Below the pieces are notes generated by a model that worked only from the letters and a program-made list of their open reading frames with translations, did not search any database and was not told the DNA's origin. DNA of 64,000 nucleotides from contig OV121097.1 in assembly GCA_921293015.1 (NCBI GenBank), forward strand, positions 14,190,924 to 14,254,923. Direction: 5' to 3'. Positions 23,101 to 36,900 of the stretch are shown piece by piece (the first letter of the stretch is position 1; the number at the start of each line of letters is the position of its first letter). This DNA is from Phorcus lineatus (Eukaryota > Mollusca > Gastropoda > Trochida > Trochidae). The translations under genes were made by a program, and so were the position numbers.

Positions 23101-24720
23101 GTAGACTATAGTTTAGTCTAAGAAATATTTCAATAATTTACTATTCCTTCATCCATAACATCTTTTCTTTGGGCTCCTAATTTCATATCTAGAATTGCTG
23201 AATGTGACCCTAGACTGTCTTAAAGGCTCCTTGTTATATACACAGTCATAAAGCAGGACTACGAAATGGGCTGCTACGTGAGTTGTCGGGGTCACGTATG
23301 TCAAAGGTCATCAATGGTATGTCATTCTATCGATATTAATTGAATGTTGCTAAAAGTTATGCTTCCAGTGGTAATCGATTCAGTATAATGAAAATATAAA
23401 GGTATTAAGGTGCGTATATGATCGAAAACCGAACAGTCTATCATGACTGACGTGCGTTATTTCGCCAAAGGTTATTTTGTAAACTTATCTAAAGCAGAAA
23501 TAAGAACAGAATGAAGTTGATAGTGTTTAATGAGACGTCTGATTTCAGCTTCTGACACATGTAAGGTTGAAAACTCTTAATTGCTTATGTATACTTAACA
23601 AAAAAATATAAGGACCATCCAAAATTCAATAATAAAGCATCATCTGAATTTGTATATGTCAATGTGCAGTTTCAAGAAAAAATAATTGATGAAAAAATTA
23701 CTGATCGTAATCAGACGGGACTATTTCTCCTCATAACAGTCAATTGAATTCATTAGATGTAATATCTGCTTCTTCAAATCTATTTTTTTTCAACGTATCA
23801 TTTTACGCATCGATCTTCTTTTATTAAGTCTGTATCATTTCTTGCAAACTGAGTCTCTGAGCGAGGGACACAAATACACAATTTCAAATGCAAAGGGAGT
23901 ATATTTTCCTTCACAACAAAGTAGGTGGTTGAACCGTGGTTCGTGTCCTAAACTTGCTTTAAGTTCGTGTTTTACTTCGTACGAAAATCTTCTATAATCG
24001 GAGATCTAGATATGATTACCAAAATAAATATGTTTTGTAGAGAATCGCTTTGTGTATTGATATTAAAATAATACTTTATGCCTTTGCGGTTTTAGACAAA
24101 TCTATGATCTAAAAAATGATGCAATGAAAGTTAAAATGAATTAAAAATCAATCCTATATTTTTGTGGAAACGAAATGCAAGGGTACATTCACGTTATTAC
24201 AAGTAAGTGATTAGTATATTCTTATATATTGTCAAATAAGTAGAAAAAAGCGCCTTTTTTCATGTCATTTTCCTTTCAAAAAACTTTTCAATAATTCAAC
24301 GATTAAAAATATATGATGAACAAATACTATATATTGTTTTCTAGAATTTGGGTTAATTATAAGATAAAAACTGCCCTAAATACACCAAATTTGAGAAAAA
24401 CTTTTGAAAAATAATTATATGATAAATGCACTTTTTATAATACTGCAGTTTATGGTCTTTAAAAGTAGGTAACAAAATATGTAAGTTCATCGTAGATCTG
24501 TAATTGCTTTATTGGCGGCCAAGTGCTCTACCGCCTAAACATAGCACCTGTCAACAAGAATGACTCATTGTTCACACGAGTTACCCGCCCTTGTTGTCAA
24601 ATAGTCATTAGAATCCTCCGAAGCTTGTTAAAAGTTATACTGCCAAATTCATAAATGCTAAGTCAATCACGATGTCTTATTTAACATCCTTAATATCTAA
24701 AAGGTGTTGTCGTTATGTCG
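20161..24720. other. Intergenic stretch, no gene recognised
   Basis: Separates the minus-strand STAND gene from the plus-strand DENND1 gene (divergent arrangement). No exon with family similarity was found; the 82-residue minus frame at 21165-21413 has no recognised motif. It contains a poly-C run at 22162. Upstream promoter elements of the STAND gene could lie in its left part. Confidence 0.5.
22162..22179 (+). repeat. Poly-C tract of 18 bases
   Basis: Run of 18 C between CACACA and AAAAAA. Simple repeat in intergenic DNA. Confidence 0.95.
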
Positions 24721-24747
24721 CTTTTGATGAGTTTCTTATCGGACAAA

Positions 24748-24906
24748 GTGCGTCACGTGACTATCAAACATGGCGGACGAGGGTGTACTTCCGCTGCTAT
24801 CTTGTTGATCTTTTTGACAAGTTAAATTCCTGCATATGATGCTCCTAATATAGAACTATACCTTGCATTCCTTTTTTTGCCGGGTTCATGACTTGACTTT
24901 CATGTG
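24748..24906 (+). promoter_or_regulatory. Probable DENND1 promoter and 5' leader
   Basis: GCGTCACGTGAC (24750-24761) is an E-box/CLEAR-like palindrome, and CAAACATGGCGGAC (24766-24779) resembles the YY1-type motif found at many animal transcription starts. The local base composition is richer in GC than the surroundings. No TATA box was seen at a suitable distance. The start codon of DENND1 follows about 130 bp later, so transcription probably begins within this stretch; this is inferred from motifs only. Confidence 0.5.
24770..24808 (+). other. Possible upstream ORF of 12 codons in the DENND1 leader
   Basis: ATG GCG GAC GAG opens a short frame reading MADEGVLPLLSC and stops at TGA (24806-24808), about 100 bp before the main ATG. 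Its ATG lies in the YY1-like motif, so it is translated only if transcription starts upstream of it. The context (ACAATG-like, AACATGG) is favourable. Confidence 0.35.
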
Positions 24907-27900
24907 ATGGGATCTCGTGTCAGGTATGATGTTAACTTTTACTAAGGTACAGCTGCTTCCGCGTTAGTTGTACAATGCAAGACCATTTTCACTCGATCGA
25001 ATCAATGACATTTTGTTATCAACACCCACCTGTTGTAAGATTAATATTGCTTTTCAAGATTAAATATTTATGAAAAAATTGCGTTATATTTACTATGAAT
25101 AATGTATTTATTTCAAAAGTCTAAGGCTTCAATAATTATTGCCTCAAGTAGACTTTGTAGGTCTGTCTTTTCACTTTTGAAGGGTATTCCCAATGAATTA
25201 ATTGCATGGAACTTTAATGTATGTAGATCATACAAAAACGATTAAACTGCAAACCATCTAAGTTAAAAATGAAGTATTCATAATGGAGCCATTTCGTAGA
25301 ATAAATATGTGTTGACTGTTGAATAGTTATATGCTTGAAATTTCTTGACATGAATTTATTTATGCCATTTAAGTACTTTAGTTTCTTGATCGTTGTCATA
25401 GGGCCTATTGCATGATATATTGTTATAGGTTCAATAGGGGGGCTGTCAAAGTTACATAATGTCGAGAGATCAATTTCACCCACATAATGAGGTGCTAAAA
25501 TGCTGTTATCAAACCAACCAGAACAGTCCATGTTGCTCAGTCAACCATGAAATAAAACTGAGAAATAAAAAGACAGAAACTTAAAGAATAGTTAAGATTG
25601 AGTGTTGGTAAGTGATAGTACTTATTTAATAACCTGCCCATTCCATAAAATGAATATGTTACTAATTCAAAAAGTGTTCAGAGTTCCATTGTTGACCATG
25701 CTGACCAAATTACCCTAACAGCTCATTAACTATAACACAACTAATTAATCAACTGCAACAGGTTAATTATGCCTTTAGGTGCAAATACATCTAAACTGTG
25801 ATAACTTACTTGAATTATATCTCTCATTAGTTGTCAGTTATGAATATTTGTCAGTACAGTATGTAGAATACACATGTAGAGCACAATGGTTAGAGTATAG
25901 TGGTTAGAATGCTGGCCTCTCATGCTTAAGGCCCAGAAGAAGACACAAAAAATGTGTGACATGGGTCCATCTGCAATATGTGCCAATCATGAAAATCTTG
26001 GCTCCCTTTCCCAAGCATTACTCGCTTATCATGTATCACTTTATTTCTGATATATATGATGTTAACAATTTAAAAATATAGAAATACACTGTGTTTAATT
26101 TCTATTCATTTACAATAAAGCATTCTCAGGAAATTGTTTAAATAGATATTTTGCATTTCCTTTCTTTTGCAATTTGAAATGTAAACAAGTTAATTTTTAC
26201 AATTTCTTATAAATTGAATTTTTAATTTTTTTTATTGTGTTTAGTTATCTACAACATTCATAGTTGAAAATGTATGCAATTTGACCTTTATGTGACGTTA
26301 TATGTGGAAGAGAATGTATACTATATTAATCCAGTCATGCCTACCTGAAATTGGTCAATGTAAATACTCAGAATGTATGTGAAATGACTATGAATGGTAC
26401 CCTCAGGGGGGGCGGGATAGCGCAGTGGTTAGTGGTTCGAATCCCGCCAGGGGCTCGGCAACTTTGTCTGCAGTAGAGAACTGTTCTACACGCAGTAAGG
26501 TTTGGGTGCAATGCTACACTGAATTTTAGCGCATTACACCCATGGTTTGCTAGTTCCAGCCGATGCTTGCAGGTTTCACCGCAATGCATGGCCACAATGG
26601 TGTCGCGGGCTTTCTCCCTGCATTAATATTAGCAGCGGTGATATAAGTTAAATACTCTTGAAAGCGGCGTTAAAACCCAGTTCACTCACTCACTATGGTA
26701 CCCTCAGAAAAGAAATAAGGTGATAAAAATAAAGTTATCTATTCATTGACTTGCTTGATAAAAATTTTATTACACCAGAGCTCCTTTAGTATCTTGTATG
26801 GTAACAGCAAGTTTTCTGTTATTTTGCAGAGAGAACCCAGGAAAACTGTTCGAAGTTTTTGTAGAAATAGCAAAGCCAGACACAGGGCAAGGTAAGATCT
26901 TTTATATATTCATTGAAGCTGTCTTCATTTTTTCTATCAGCTCTTGTTTATAAGAAAGTCAATCTGAAACATTATTTTCATAGGATTTCATAAATGGTAA
27001 ATTAAAGTGACACAGAGTATGTTTCATGAATTTTGGATGTGGCTTAAACAGAGCCAAAATATAATAAAACTTGAGTTAAGTTCAAATTGGCTATCTAAAA
27101 TTGCATCGTTATCTCTTAAATGGCAAAATTATGACATTTTCTTGTTTTGATTGTAAATGAAAAGTAGCTATATCAATGTTATGAAGTCGAAATTCGGCGT
27201 CCAATTTATAGTGTACATTAGTTAAATGAACTTCTAAGCAATACCATCCTACATTCCTCGTTTATTCTACTATGAATAAGTTTCCAAAATAACGTTTGCG
27301 ACATTGCCGTGCACCATTGTCCATTTTTTTATCATGAGTCTCAACTTTGTTTCTTGTTTATCGTCACTATGCTCACTGATAAGCATTGAGCTGTTAATTT
27401 TCAGAAACAACCACTACTTGTTGATGAAATAATACTTTTAGGTAGTTTGACATATTTGACCACAATTTGCCCCTTTAATGCAGAATATCAGAAAATTCTT
27501 ATACCAACATTTTTAAAAATTTGCTTCTTCCCTTCCTAAGACTACATATGATTAAAATAAATGGGTTTTTTTTGTTGGCCACGCATCACCTAACTGTAAA
27601 GTGATTTCATCATAGGAAAGAAAATGAACCCAATACGATTGCCCTCGTAGGTAAGAAATTTTATTATTTGTGTTACATGTATTCATATTGACAGGTAAAT
27701 AGGTAATAACATATATTCTATGTTTCAGATGCATTTATTCTGCAGCAGTATCCCCCAGATTACGATGAAGGGGTACGTTCATTTCACAAAGTACCTCTTT
27801 AAATACATTTAATTTCTTCTTGAACATATAATGTACAATTTTATTACGAAACAAATATTTCCCTTCAAAGGAATTTGTTTACATTTGAGGTTGAATAAAT

Positions 27901-30900
27901 AAGTTTTTATTGTAACTTAGTGCATTGTAGTGATATCTGCAAACTGTTCATTTCACTAGTGATAGGACGTTGTGTCAAAATTTGTGGGGTTTTTCTATGA
28001 AACAGAAGTATAGATAATGATGATGAAAGCATATTCTGTTTGGGGATAAGTCTGGTTGCCGGCAGCAAGCTAAAGAATACTGTTAATACCCTCAGATACA
28101 TGTAATTTATTGAGATTAAATTTAATGATATCGTAGATATATTACCCCTCACAACAGTTCTTAGTACCCTCTGATAGTTGTAAATTATTGAGATTAAACG
28201 TGATGATACTGTACATACATTACCGCTCACAACAGTTTTTAGTACCCGTCTGATAGATATAAATTATTTAGGTTAAATATCGCATATATTACCGCTCAAA
28301 CCTGTGTTTAGTACAACTCTGGTACATGTAAATGATTGAGGTTAAATATTAGGATATCATAGATACATTACCCCACACAACAGTATTTAGTACCCTCTGA
28401 TAGATGTAAATTATTGAGATTAAATATTAGGATATCATAGATACATTACCCCACACAACAGTATTTAGTACCCTCTGATAGATGTAAATTATTGAGATTA
28501 AATATTAGGATATCATAGATACATTACCCCACACAACAGTATTTAGTACCCTCTGATAGATGTAAATTATTGAGATTAAATATTTTGATATCATATATAT
28601 ACATTACCCCTCACAACAGCTTTTAGTACCTTCTTAAAATTAAAAATATTGAGGTTAAAAATTATGATGTTATAGATAAATTACCCCCCATAAAGGCTTC
28701 CACATATGTCTAATGTTACAGGAAGAAAATACATTACAATTACTAGTTAACCTTGAAAAACATCAAATAGCACATCATTAAGCTAAAAGAGGAAAATTTC
28801 ATTTTATGACACATCTGTTTCCTGTATCATATTACTTACACAAAGAGCTTTGATATTTATACAGAATTATTTATAAGTTATCTTTAAGGGACATTTACTG
28901 TAATAGTTTTATACTGCATGCGTGTTTAATTTTTGCAAATTTGCTTTTGAGAAATGCAATAAAACTTAATTTTTGGAAAAATAAATACAATTATTACAAA
29001 CAAGGATTTTGTTTTGCAATTAAACTCTTAAAAACAATCAATGGCAAATTTTCTAGTGTCGCATGTGATTATCAACTTTTGCTTATCCGGTTAATCAGGG
29101 TTAATATAAGTAAACATTTTCATTTGATTTGATTTTTATTTGCCTTAATTGCGTGAAAAATAAATCTCGCAAAAAGGTCAACTTTGAACTTTGCGTTAAA
29201 TTTGCACACTGAAAGTAATTAAATATGTTTACAGTATTGCTGAGACATTCACAAAACTAAATTTTATAGAAGAAACTTGTTTGTGTCATTGGCTCTGAAA
29301 TTGATAATATTAGATCTCATTGAATTTTCTGGTTTAAACTACTTTCTATCTTCGTTAACTAGGTATTGCGATGATTATGTTCTTATAACATTCATTAGTT
29401 CATTTGTTGTTAAAATTGGATGGCCTAATATTGATATACATGTCATGATGATTTTGTAATTATCAGGAGCCCTGATGATGATTTTGTTCTCTAAAATAAT
29501 TTCCCCTGACAGAAACAATATGATCTCTACATTGCCATAGATGTCCAAATACTAACCTTTAACCTTTAACCTAATAAGCAGTTTCCTCTCCATTAAATAT
29601 TTACATTGGTGTCATTATGAATGAATTTTATAAATATATCCCTTAATAATATGTGACCTGGAAAATTAAGATTCACCTTTTCAGTGCCATTCAACAATAT
29701 GATATTGGTCAAACCTTGTCCACCCATAAATTCGGGTCAACTCAGGGTTTAGATGTCTGGGATTGAATCCCAATACTTGTTTAGACACCTCCTATTGAAT
29801 CCAGCAGTGGTAGTACCCAGATATAAGATCAACTTTTAAAGTCATAGTCTCATTTTTGCAAGGCAAATTGTAATGCATGCCGGACAAATAGTTTACCACT
29901 CACAGAAATCTTTTCCCTGACGTTTGCAACAATTTTCAGAACTCTGCAGGCATTTTAGCCCTCAATAATGAAGTTCAAACTACCCTACCCTACCCTAATA
30001 TTTATTTTGGCGAGCGTTAGTCCTTATGCTAAGGCCGTGACGAAGAGCACATAAAATTTCCCAGCTGAATATCCAATGAAAATAGCTAATAGCTTACGCT
30101 TTTTCAAATACAGAAATAACAAAAAAGGAGTAAACTCAATGAAGAATGCGTCTGTCGTAAGTGTCGGCGCTTCAATTACTAGATTTCAGGTGTTTCGCCC
30201 TCTCGATTGGATTGCACTTGATTCAGTACCTCATCGGTCTGAAACGGCATACGCCAATTAGCTGCTTCATCCAAAACTGTAAACGGGCATAAAAATGAAA
30301 ATCTTTGCAGACGCGACTGGAAATATTTGTGTTAGGGATCAGATTTTGTTCGCGAAGAATAATTTGTTCAGTTTAGTTGCCTTACAAAAATGAGACTATG
30401 ACTTTAAGCTTCTGTTTATATGTGTATAATTTTGCAATTTGAAGTTTACACATATTAAATCCTCAACGTTGATTGGTTGAGAGCATGGTCATGTGATCTA
30501 AATTCCAGAGGTTCTTTTCCAAAGAACTTTCGGAAAAAAATTTCATACTTGTGTGAACAGTTTCTAGCTGAACTAGGTTGCGTGAACATTGACCGGAACT
30601 ACTTTCTCGGTTCCCCCATCAGCCACAAGGCTGCTTAACTTTGGGATGAGATGCACACTCCTTAGACACCTTCTGTTAAGTAGATACGTCACTGACATTT
30701 GATCTAGAATAGAAAGATATACCTTATCTTACTGAACTACAAAAGAAAGAGTCACCCATGTGTTTTATGGGGCAATGGTTGATTTTCTGACTCACTTGTA
30801 GAGTGTGCAGATCAAATGCAGAGAGCAGCCATCTTGATTCAAGATTCAAATAGAAAACGCACTCTCAAAGTTTGTGATGATAATTAGATTGTCAACAGCA

Positions 30901-33900
30901 TTATTGATAGTACACATTTGCTTAAACATTGATCACTTGTTAGAAGTGATATGATATATTGAATGTCCATTGAAAAATGAATTGTTTTGAATTCTATGTA
31001 CCTGTGAATTCTGCTACCAATGAAATTAATTTAGTCAATATTAAAATTATAATTCCGTATTCGATACAGCAGAACTCATATTTTAACCCAAACTTAGTGT
31101 TGTTAAATCAAATGTAACAAGGGGATTTGACAATTAATAAACAAGCTTGACATGGAATCCATTGGACCGTGTTTATCATTTTGTTTTTACATTAGTCTTT
31201 TGTTTGTTTCAGGATGTACTTAAGGAGATACCAAAGTTTGTTTTCCCATGTGAGATGGATTGGTAAGTCTTGTCAGTTATGATTCAGGGGTAAAAATTTC
31301 TCACAATAATGAAGGGGGAGGGAAAGTGTAGTGGTTAGCGCATCCAGCTAAAAGCAAGAGATCTCATGTTCAAATCCCAACATGCTCGGCAACTTTGTTG
31401 GCTGTTAGGTTAAGGTGCAATGTTTGCAGGTTTAACTGCAATGCATAGCCACTATAGTATTGCAGGCCACCTCCCTGCAACAAAACTAGCAGCCATAATA
31501 TGGGTGAAATAGTCTTGAAAACTAGGTGAAACCCCAGTTCACCTCACCTCATTATTATGAAATTAACTTTTACCATTTACAAGACAATCTTTTTAATAGA
31601 TAGAAGCATATCTAACATAAACATCCAGAACAAGCATAACCTCGATGTAATTATTGAGGGCGTTCATACTGAAATGGCTACATGTACTGGTAGTTTTCAT
31701 TTGACCCGTGACATTTTTATTAAAAACTAGAGATGTTAGGGTTGAGTGATAAGAAGTTTTACCATTTAAAAAAAACAAATCGAATGAGACAAATCATTGG
31801 AAAAAATTTTTAAATTTATATTTGTTAAAAACATCACAGTTCCTTTTAATGTAATTTTGGACTGTGGTGAGGATTTAATTGTTTTAACTACGAGCAAGTA
31901 ACTTCATAGATTGAAGACATGAATTAACTTGAAGTAACAGTTGATGTTGTAAATTTTTTCATAATTAACGGTCGCATAAGGTTTATAAGATTTCTTGCGA
32001 TTGACTCAGTTGAAAATTGCTTTTAGTCAGACCAAGACTACTGTTGATAGTCATGTGACCATTTCTTGACCAATGAGGTCATGTGACCATTTCTTGACCA
32101 ATGAGGTCACACTCATGAACTTTTTGCAGAATAATGGACTGTTGAGTGTCACTCCCTAATAGTGAAATTTAATAAAATAACCTAATTTAATAATAACTCT
32201 TTTTCACCATACGATTAGATATTCTGACAGAGTAATAGTATTTCAAAATGAATGGTGCATTTCAGAAATTTTCACAATTGTGGAAATCCTTTCTCAATAT
32301 GTTTGTCAATGCGTACATTTTCCAAAGGTTATACAAACTGATCTCTCGAATTTTTCAAGCAAGAACATTTTCTTTATGAGTTGATAAAATATTTTACCTC
32401 TTGCATTATATGATTATGTGGATTTGATATTCCGTTATTATGTTGCAGCTCAACAGTCGACCATTTCACGTTTGTTATGACCGACCTTGAGAGTAGGTTC
32501 AGATTCGGGTTCTGTCGACACGCTACCGGCGCCCAGACATGTCTATGTATAGTCAGGTGGGTGCTACAATTACAAAGAACCTATACAATTGATCATTGAT
32601 CATTCAGACTTTAATTGTCAAAATTCTTCACAAATCACACCTGGCACTTTTCACATGGATATTTTTCCGTTTACCACCATTCTCTCATGTACTGTGTAAA
32701 ATGCTAAACATCTGTAAATTTTGAAGTAATAATAATGTTCTTTTATTTATTTCCAATGCCAAAAAGCTTATAATCGAATATCCCCTTATAATTTTTATAC
32801 CAGCCTAAGGCTAATGTTTTGGACACCATTATAATAAGCTATTTCAAGGGTTAAAAAATCTTCAAGTCCCAGGTCACCGACTTGCCACATTTTACTGTAG
32901 ACTAAACCAAAAACCAACAGAAAAGTCTATCAGTTTTTTTGCTTTTTCTGCACATTTAACTGCTACAGTGACATATTTTCTGACAAAAAGTGAAAAATCT
33001 AGTTTAAGTTCATGAATTGTGATTCCTGGCTTTTAACCCTTGGCTTCTTATTAACCAGCTCCATGCCGTGGTACGAGGTGTTCTATAAGCAGCTGAACCT
33101 GCTGGCCGAGATCCTCAACCGAACAGAAAACAATGATCTCATCCCGTTTCTGGAGTCCATGTATAACCATGAGGTCCCCATGCCTGGTGTACCGGTCACC
33201 ATCGTCGCTCAACAAGAGGTGGGGCACAGGAAAAGAGAATTTATTTTGAAATCTAATTATTTAAAGAGGATCACAACTTAATCATAAGTTCACAGACTGT
33301 CGTCTTACATTTTAGAAATCAATTTTTTTCATATTTTTTATCAAGGAAATGTTCAACCTTTTGATGTGTAACATGTTTATATATATGCTAGTATGTCCCA
33401 AAATGATAATCCTCTCTGAAAGATAATTTTTATTTTAACTGTGGTCTTTAGTTATGATGATTAAGAAATCCTGAATTATAACTGGTGTAAAACATTGAAC
33501 ACCATCATTCAGCTCATTTGATACAATTCATTGAAACTGGTGTTACAGAAACAATGAAGAGAAATATAAAAAAGACACTTTTTCTTCATGATATGCTTCG
33601 TTTTGACACAAAGTCTTGTAAGCTAGATAATAGTTTATTCAAGTTACCCAAGAATCTGCATTGAAAAGTTGCAGATTGTGAATAAAGAATTTGTCTCCAT
33701 AATTTTCATTTCATTCCAACATCTAAATGTCTCTGTGTCTGTTCCAGATGTTCAGCTTCACAAGCCCAGACCCAGAACAACTACCCAGTATTCCTGCTAG
33801 TGTAAGTAATAATAGTAAAAATAATGAGGATACTTTTATTCTGATGAACTCACGCTCAAGGCACCACACACATAATTACCCTGGACTAATATCGCCCCTT

Positions 33901-36900
33901 TTTCATTCTCAACTCCTCAGGAGTATGCAACCAAGCAGCCGATTAATTGCTTTATGGTTTTCTGTCACATTGCCATCACCAAGCACTGTTTTGTAAAGGC
34001 TGCATACAAAATTGCCCGCAAGGCATAATTCAGTCTCGATTAATGGTTGTTTTGTCTTGATACATTTTGTCATCCAGTTCCTGAATGTACAGCATCTGCG
34101 ATTGATAGTTTTATCAGAAATGTTCTAGAGGTTACAAGTTGTTTGATCTGCATTCTTACTACAAATAAAGGTGCAATGCTGTAAGGCTCTAATGAACCAT
34201 TGATTAGGACTGGTGTTAGATATGCCTTGCAGAGGAAGTTAAGTGTATAAAGAAGGTTGAATGTTTAGGACTATAACTGTTTATTCTCTTTCAAATGTAT
34301 TCATGTATCTTCTGACGTTTTAATGCTAAACATGTTTCTTGTGATTTTAAACTTTTGAATAATTTTTTCTCTTTCAGCGTAATCTAACCGAATATTACAA
34401 TGCAATAGATACAAACAACATGATGGTGATATTTGCAAGGTAAGAGGAAGAAATTTTATGTAGAGAAAATTTTGACGCCAATCTGTTAGTGAATTTTTAT
34501 ATTTCACATGAATAATTTTCACTGAGATTGAACTTAAATATGAAAACAACTAAAGAAACCTTTGCAAAATTTGCACTTTTTTTCAGAGTATGCTCGAACT
34601 GTAAATGCACAGCTTTTAGTCAAGATGGGGATTGAACAATCCCTTTTTCACAAACTTAATTATATCTGAAAGAGAGAAATCATTATCAAATCACCTGTAC
34701 AATCCTTCAAGCAAAGGGAGATAATAAGTTATCCAACCAAGCATACCTTTGATCCAGGGTAAATGTTGATAAACCTGAACTTTATACCTAGGATTTATAA
34801 AAAAATAATAAGTGCCTCCTTTGTGTTTCTTTCCCTATATCCTATGTCTAGGTAGTTGAATTGATAACAACTGCATTTCAAGTTTTAAGTCGTACACATA
34901 AGCAACTCTCTCTTTATGCCATATATCGGCCGGCAAAATTCTAAACGTTTACAATTTTGAACATATTCAAGTGGCAGAATTCTTTTTATAATCTTTAGAA
35001 TTCCAAATTCCAAATACCAAAATTAAGAAACTATCTGAAGACTTTGAAGGAAATTTTCTTGTTGAAAGATACATTTTCAAAAGAAACAACAAGTTGGAAA
35101 ATTTCAACAACAAATGGAAATCAATGATACCAGTATTGAAGGAATAATGTAAAACAATCCCTACACTCATAGTGATATTTTCATTTTGAATGTCTCTTAA
35201 TTGTAGTTATTTCTGTGTCCATACATTATGCACAAACTCTGTAACCTATGGGAACAAAACAAAAAAATTGTTTTAAAAATCTTTAGAATTCAATCGAATT
35301 AAACTTTTTTAAGTGCCCCCTCTGTTAAATGTGAAAGCGCCCATGGTACTAACACATTCTCTAAAATTGTAGTTATTTCTGTGTCCATACATTATGCACA
35401 AACTCTGTAACCTATGGGAACAAACAAAAAATTTTTTAAAAATCTTTAGAATTCAATCGAATTAAACTTTTATAAGTGCCCCCTCTGTTAAATATGAAAG
35501 CGCCCATGGTACTAACACATTCTCTAAAATTGTAGTTATTTCTGTGTCCATACATTATGCACAAACTCTGTAATCTCTCGGAACAAACAAAAAATTGTTT
35601 TAAAAATCTTTAGAATTCAATCGAATTAAACTTTTATAAGTGCCCCCTCTATTACATTGGAAAGCGCCCTTGGTACTAGAACATCAAAAACTGTATATAT
35701 TATTACCTGAATGTTCTTGTGTCGTATTGCAGCATGCTAAACGAGAGGAGAGTGCTGTTCACGTCAAAGAAGCTGAGTCGACTGACAGCGTGTATACACG
35801 GAGCCGAGTCTCTCCTTTACCCCATGCACTGGTCAGTTTGGTCTTAGATGACCTTACATAATGAATTCTCTTCTGACCTCAATATAAAGTACTTTAAAAA
35901 TTAATTTTATGCATTTTAGGTCCTTAACCCTTAAGATGCGGGTCCCGGAATATTCCGGGATGAAATTAGCTTTGCCCGCAAGTCCCCTTAGCGGGATGCG
36001 AGTAGCACACTCTATTTTTCTCACGCTAACTAATTATGACCGCGGGTCTCGGTAGCGGGGCCCGGAAATTTATTGCCTAGCAGTAGTCTCAGTTCAACGC
36101 TTGTATTTTCGTTCCGGCTGTCGCTAAGCAACCGTGTTTTGTTTCGTTGGTGTTCTAAATAATGCGCGAACATGCGCCGAAAGTTATGAGAGTATTGATA
36201 ATGTTTATCGTACCGAAAATAAACGTTAAAATCACTCAATTTTTCCCCACTCCCCGCCGCACGTGCTAATAGCCTGTGGGCACTTTCTACCCTCTCGCAC
36301 GAGCTTACCGACCCGCGCATGCTATCGTTTACTGAGACGCGTGCATTTTGACCCTATGCACGCCTTCCTATCGCACGCCCTATGCTCTGAACCCTTGGGC
36401 GTATTACAATACCGGTTGGATCTTTTGAAAGAGCAGAAAATTGTCTTCAATTCAATATAAAATACATAACTACGCCACCTGAAATGAAGATACAGCATGT
36501 GCCGCAAAAAAGGTGATTTTTACATATTTTTAGTTTTACACCATTTTGTCACACCAATCTTCACATGATGTGGTCAACTTATTTTGACAATTTTTATATT
36601 ATAAAATAGAGAGAAAGATTGTCTTTCATTCCATGTAAAATTTGTACATGCGCAAAAATAAATAAAGACACAGCAAGCGCCGCACAAAAAGCTAATTTCT
36701 CTATTCAAATCATGTAAACTGAACGGCGATTTTGACACGTGCCTTTATTTCGTTTATATCTTCTCAACAGCTAGGCGTATTTTGAAATTGATTACCTCGT
36801 GATAAAGAGGAAATAATTGTCTTCGATTTGATGTAAAAAAGTTATATGCAGTATATAAAATAAAGATACAGCAAGTGCCGCAAAATTGCGACTTTTCTTT

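Noticed and set aside
26407-26480. A functional tRNA gene
   Set aside because: Box A and box B are present but nearly joined, with no anticodon arm and no acceptor-stem pairing; target duplications show it is a SINE.
29978-29998. Interstitial telomere-like CTACCCTACCCTACCCTAA
   Set aside because: Only about three short units of a 6-base pattern differing from TTAGGG; within chance for this length.
33012-33281. A separate small gene containing WYEVFYKQLNLLAE
   Set aside because: It is DENND1 exon 6 (33059-33218) with read-through into both introns.
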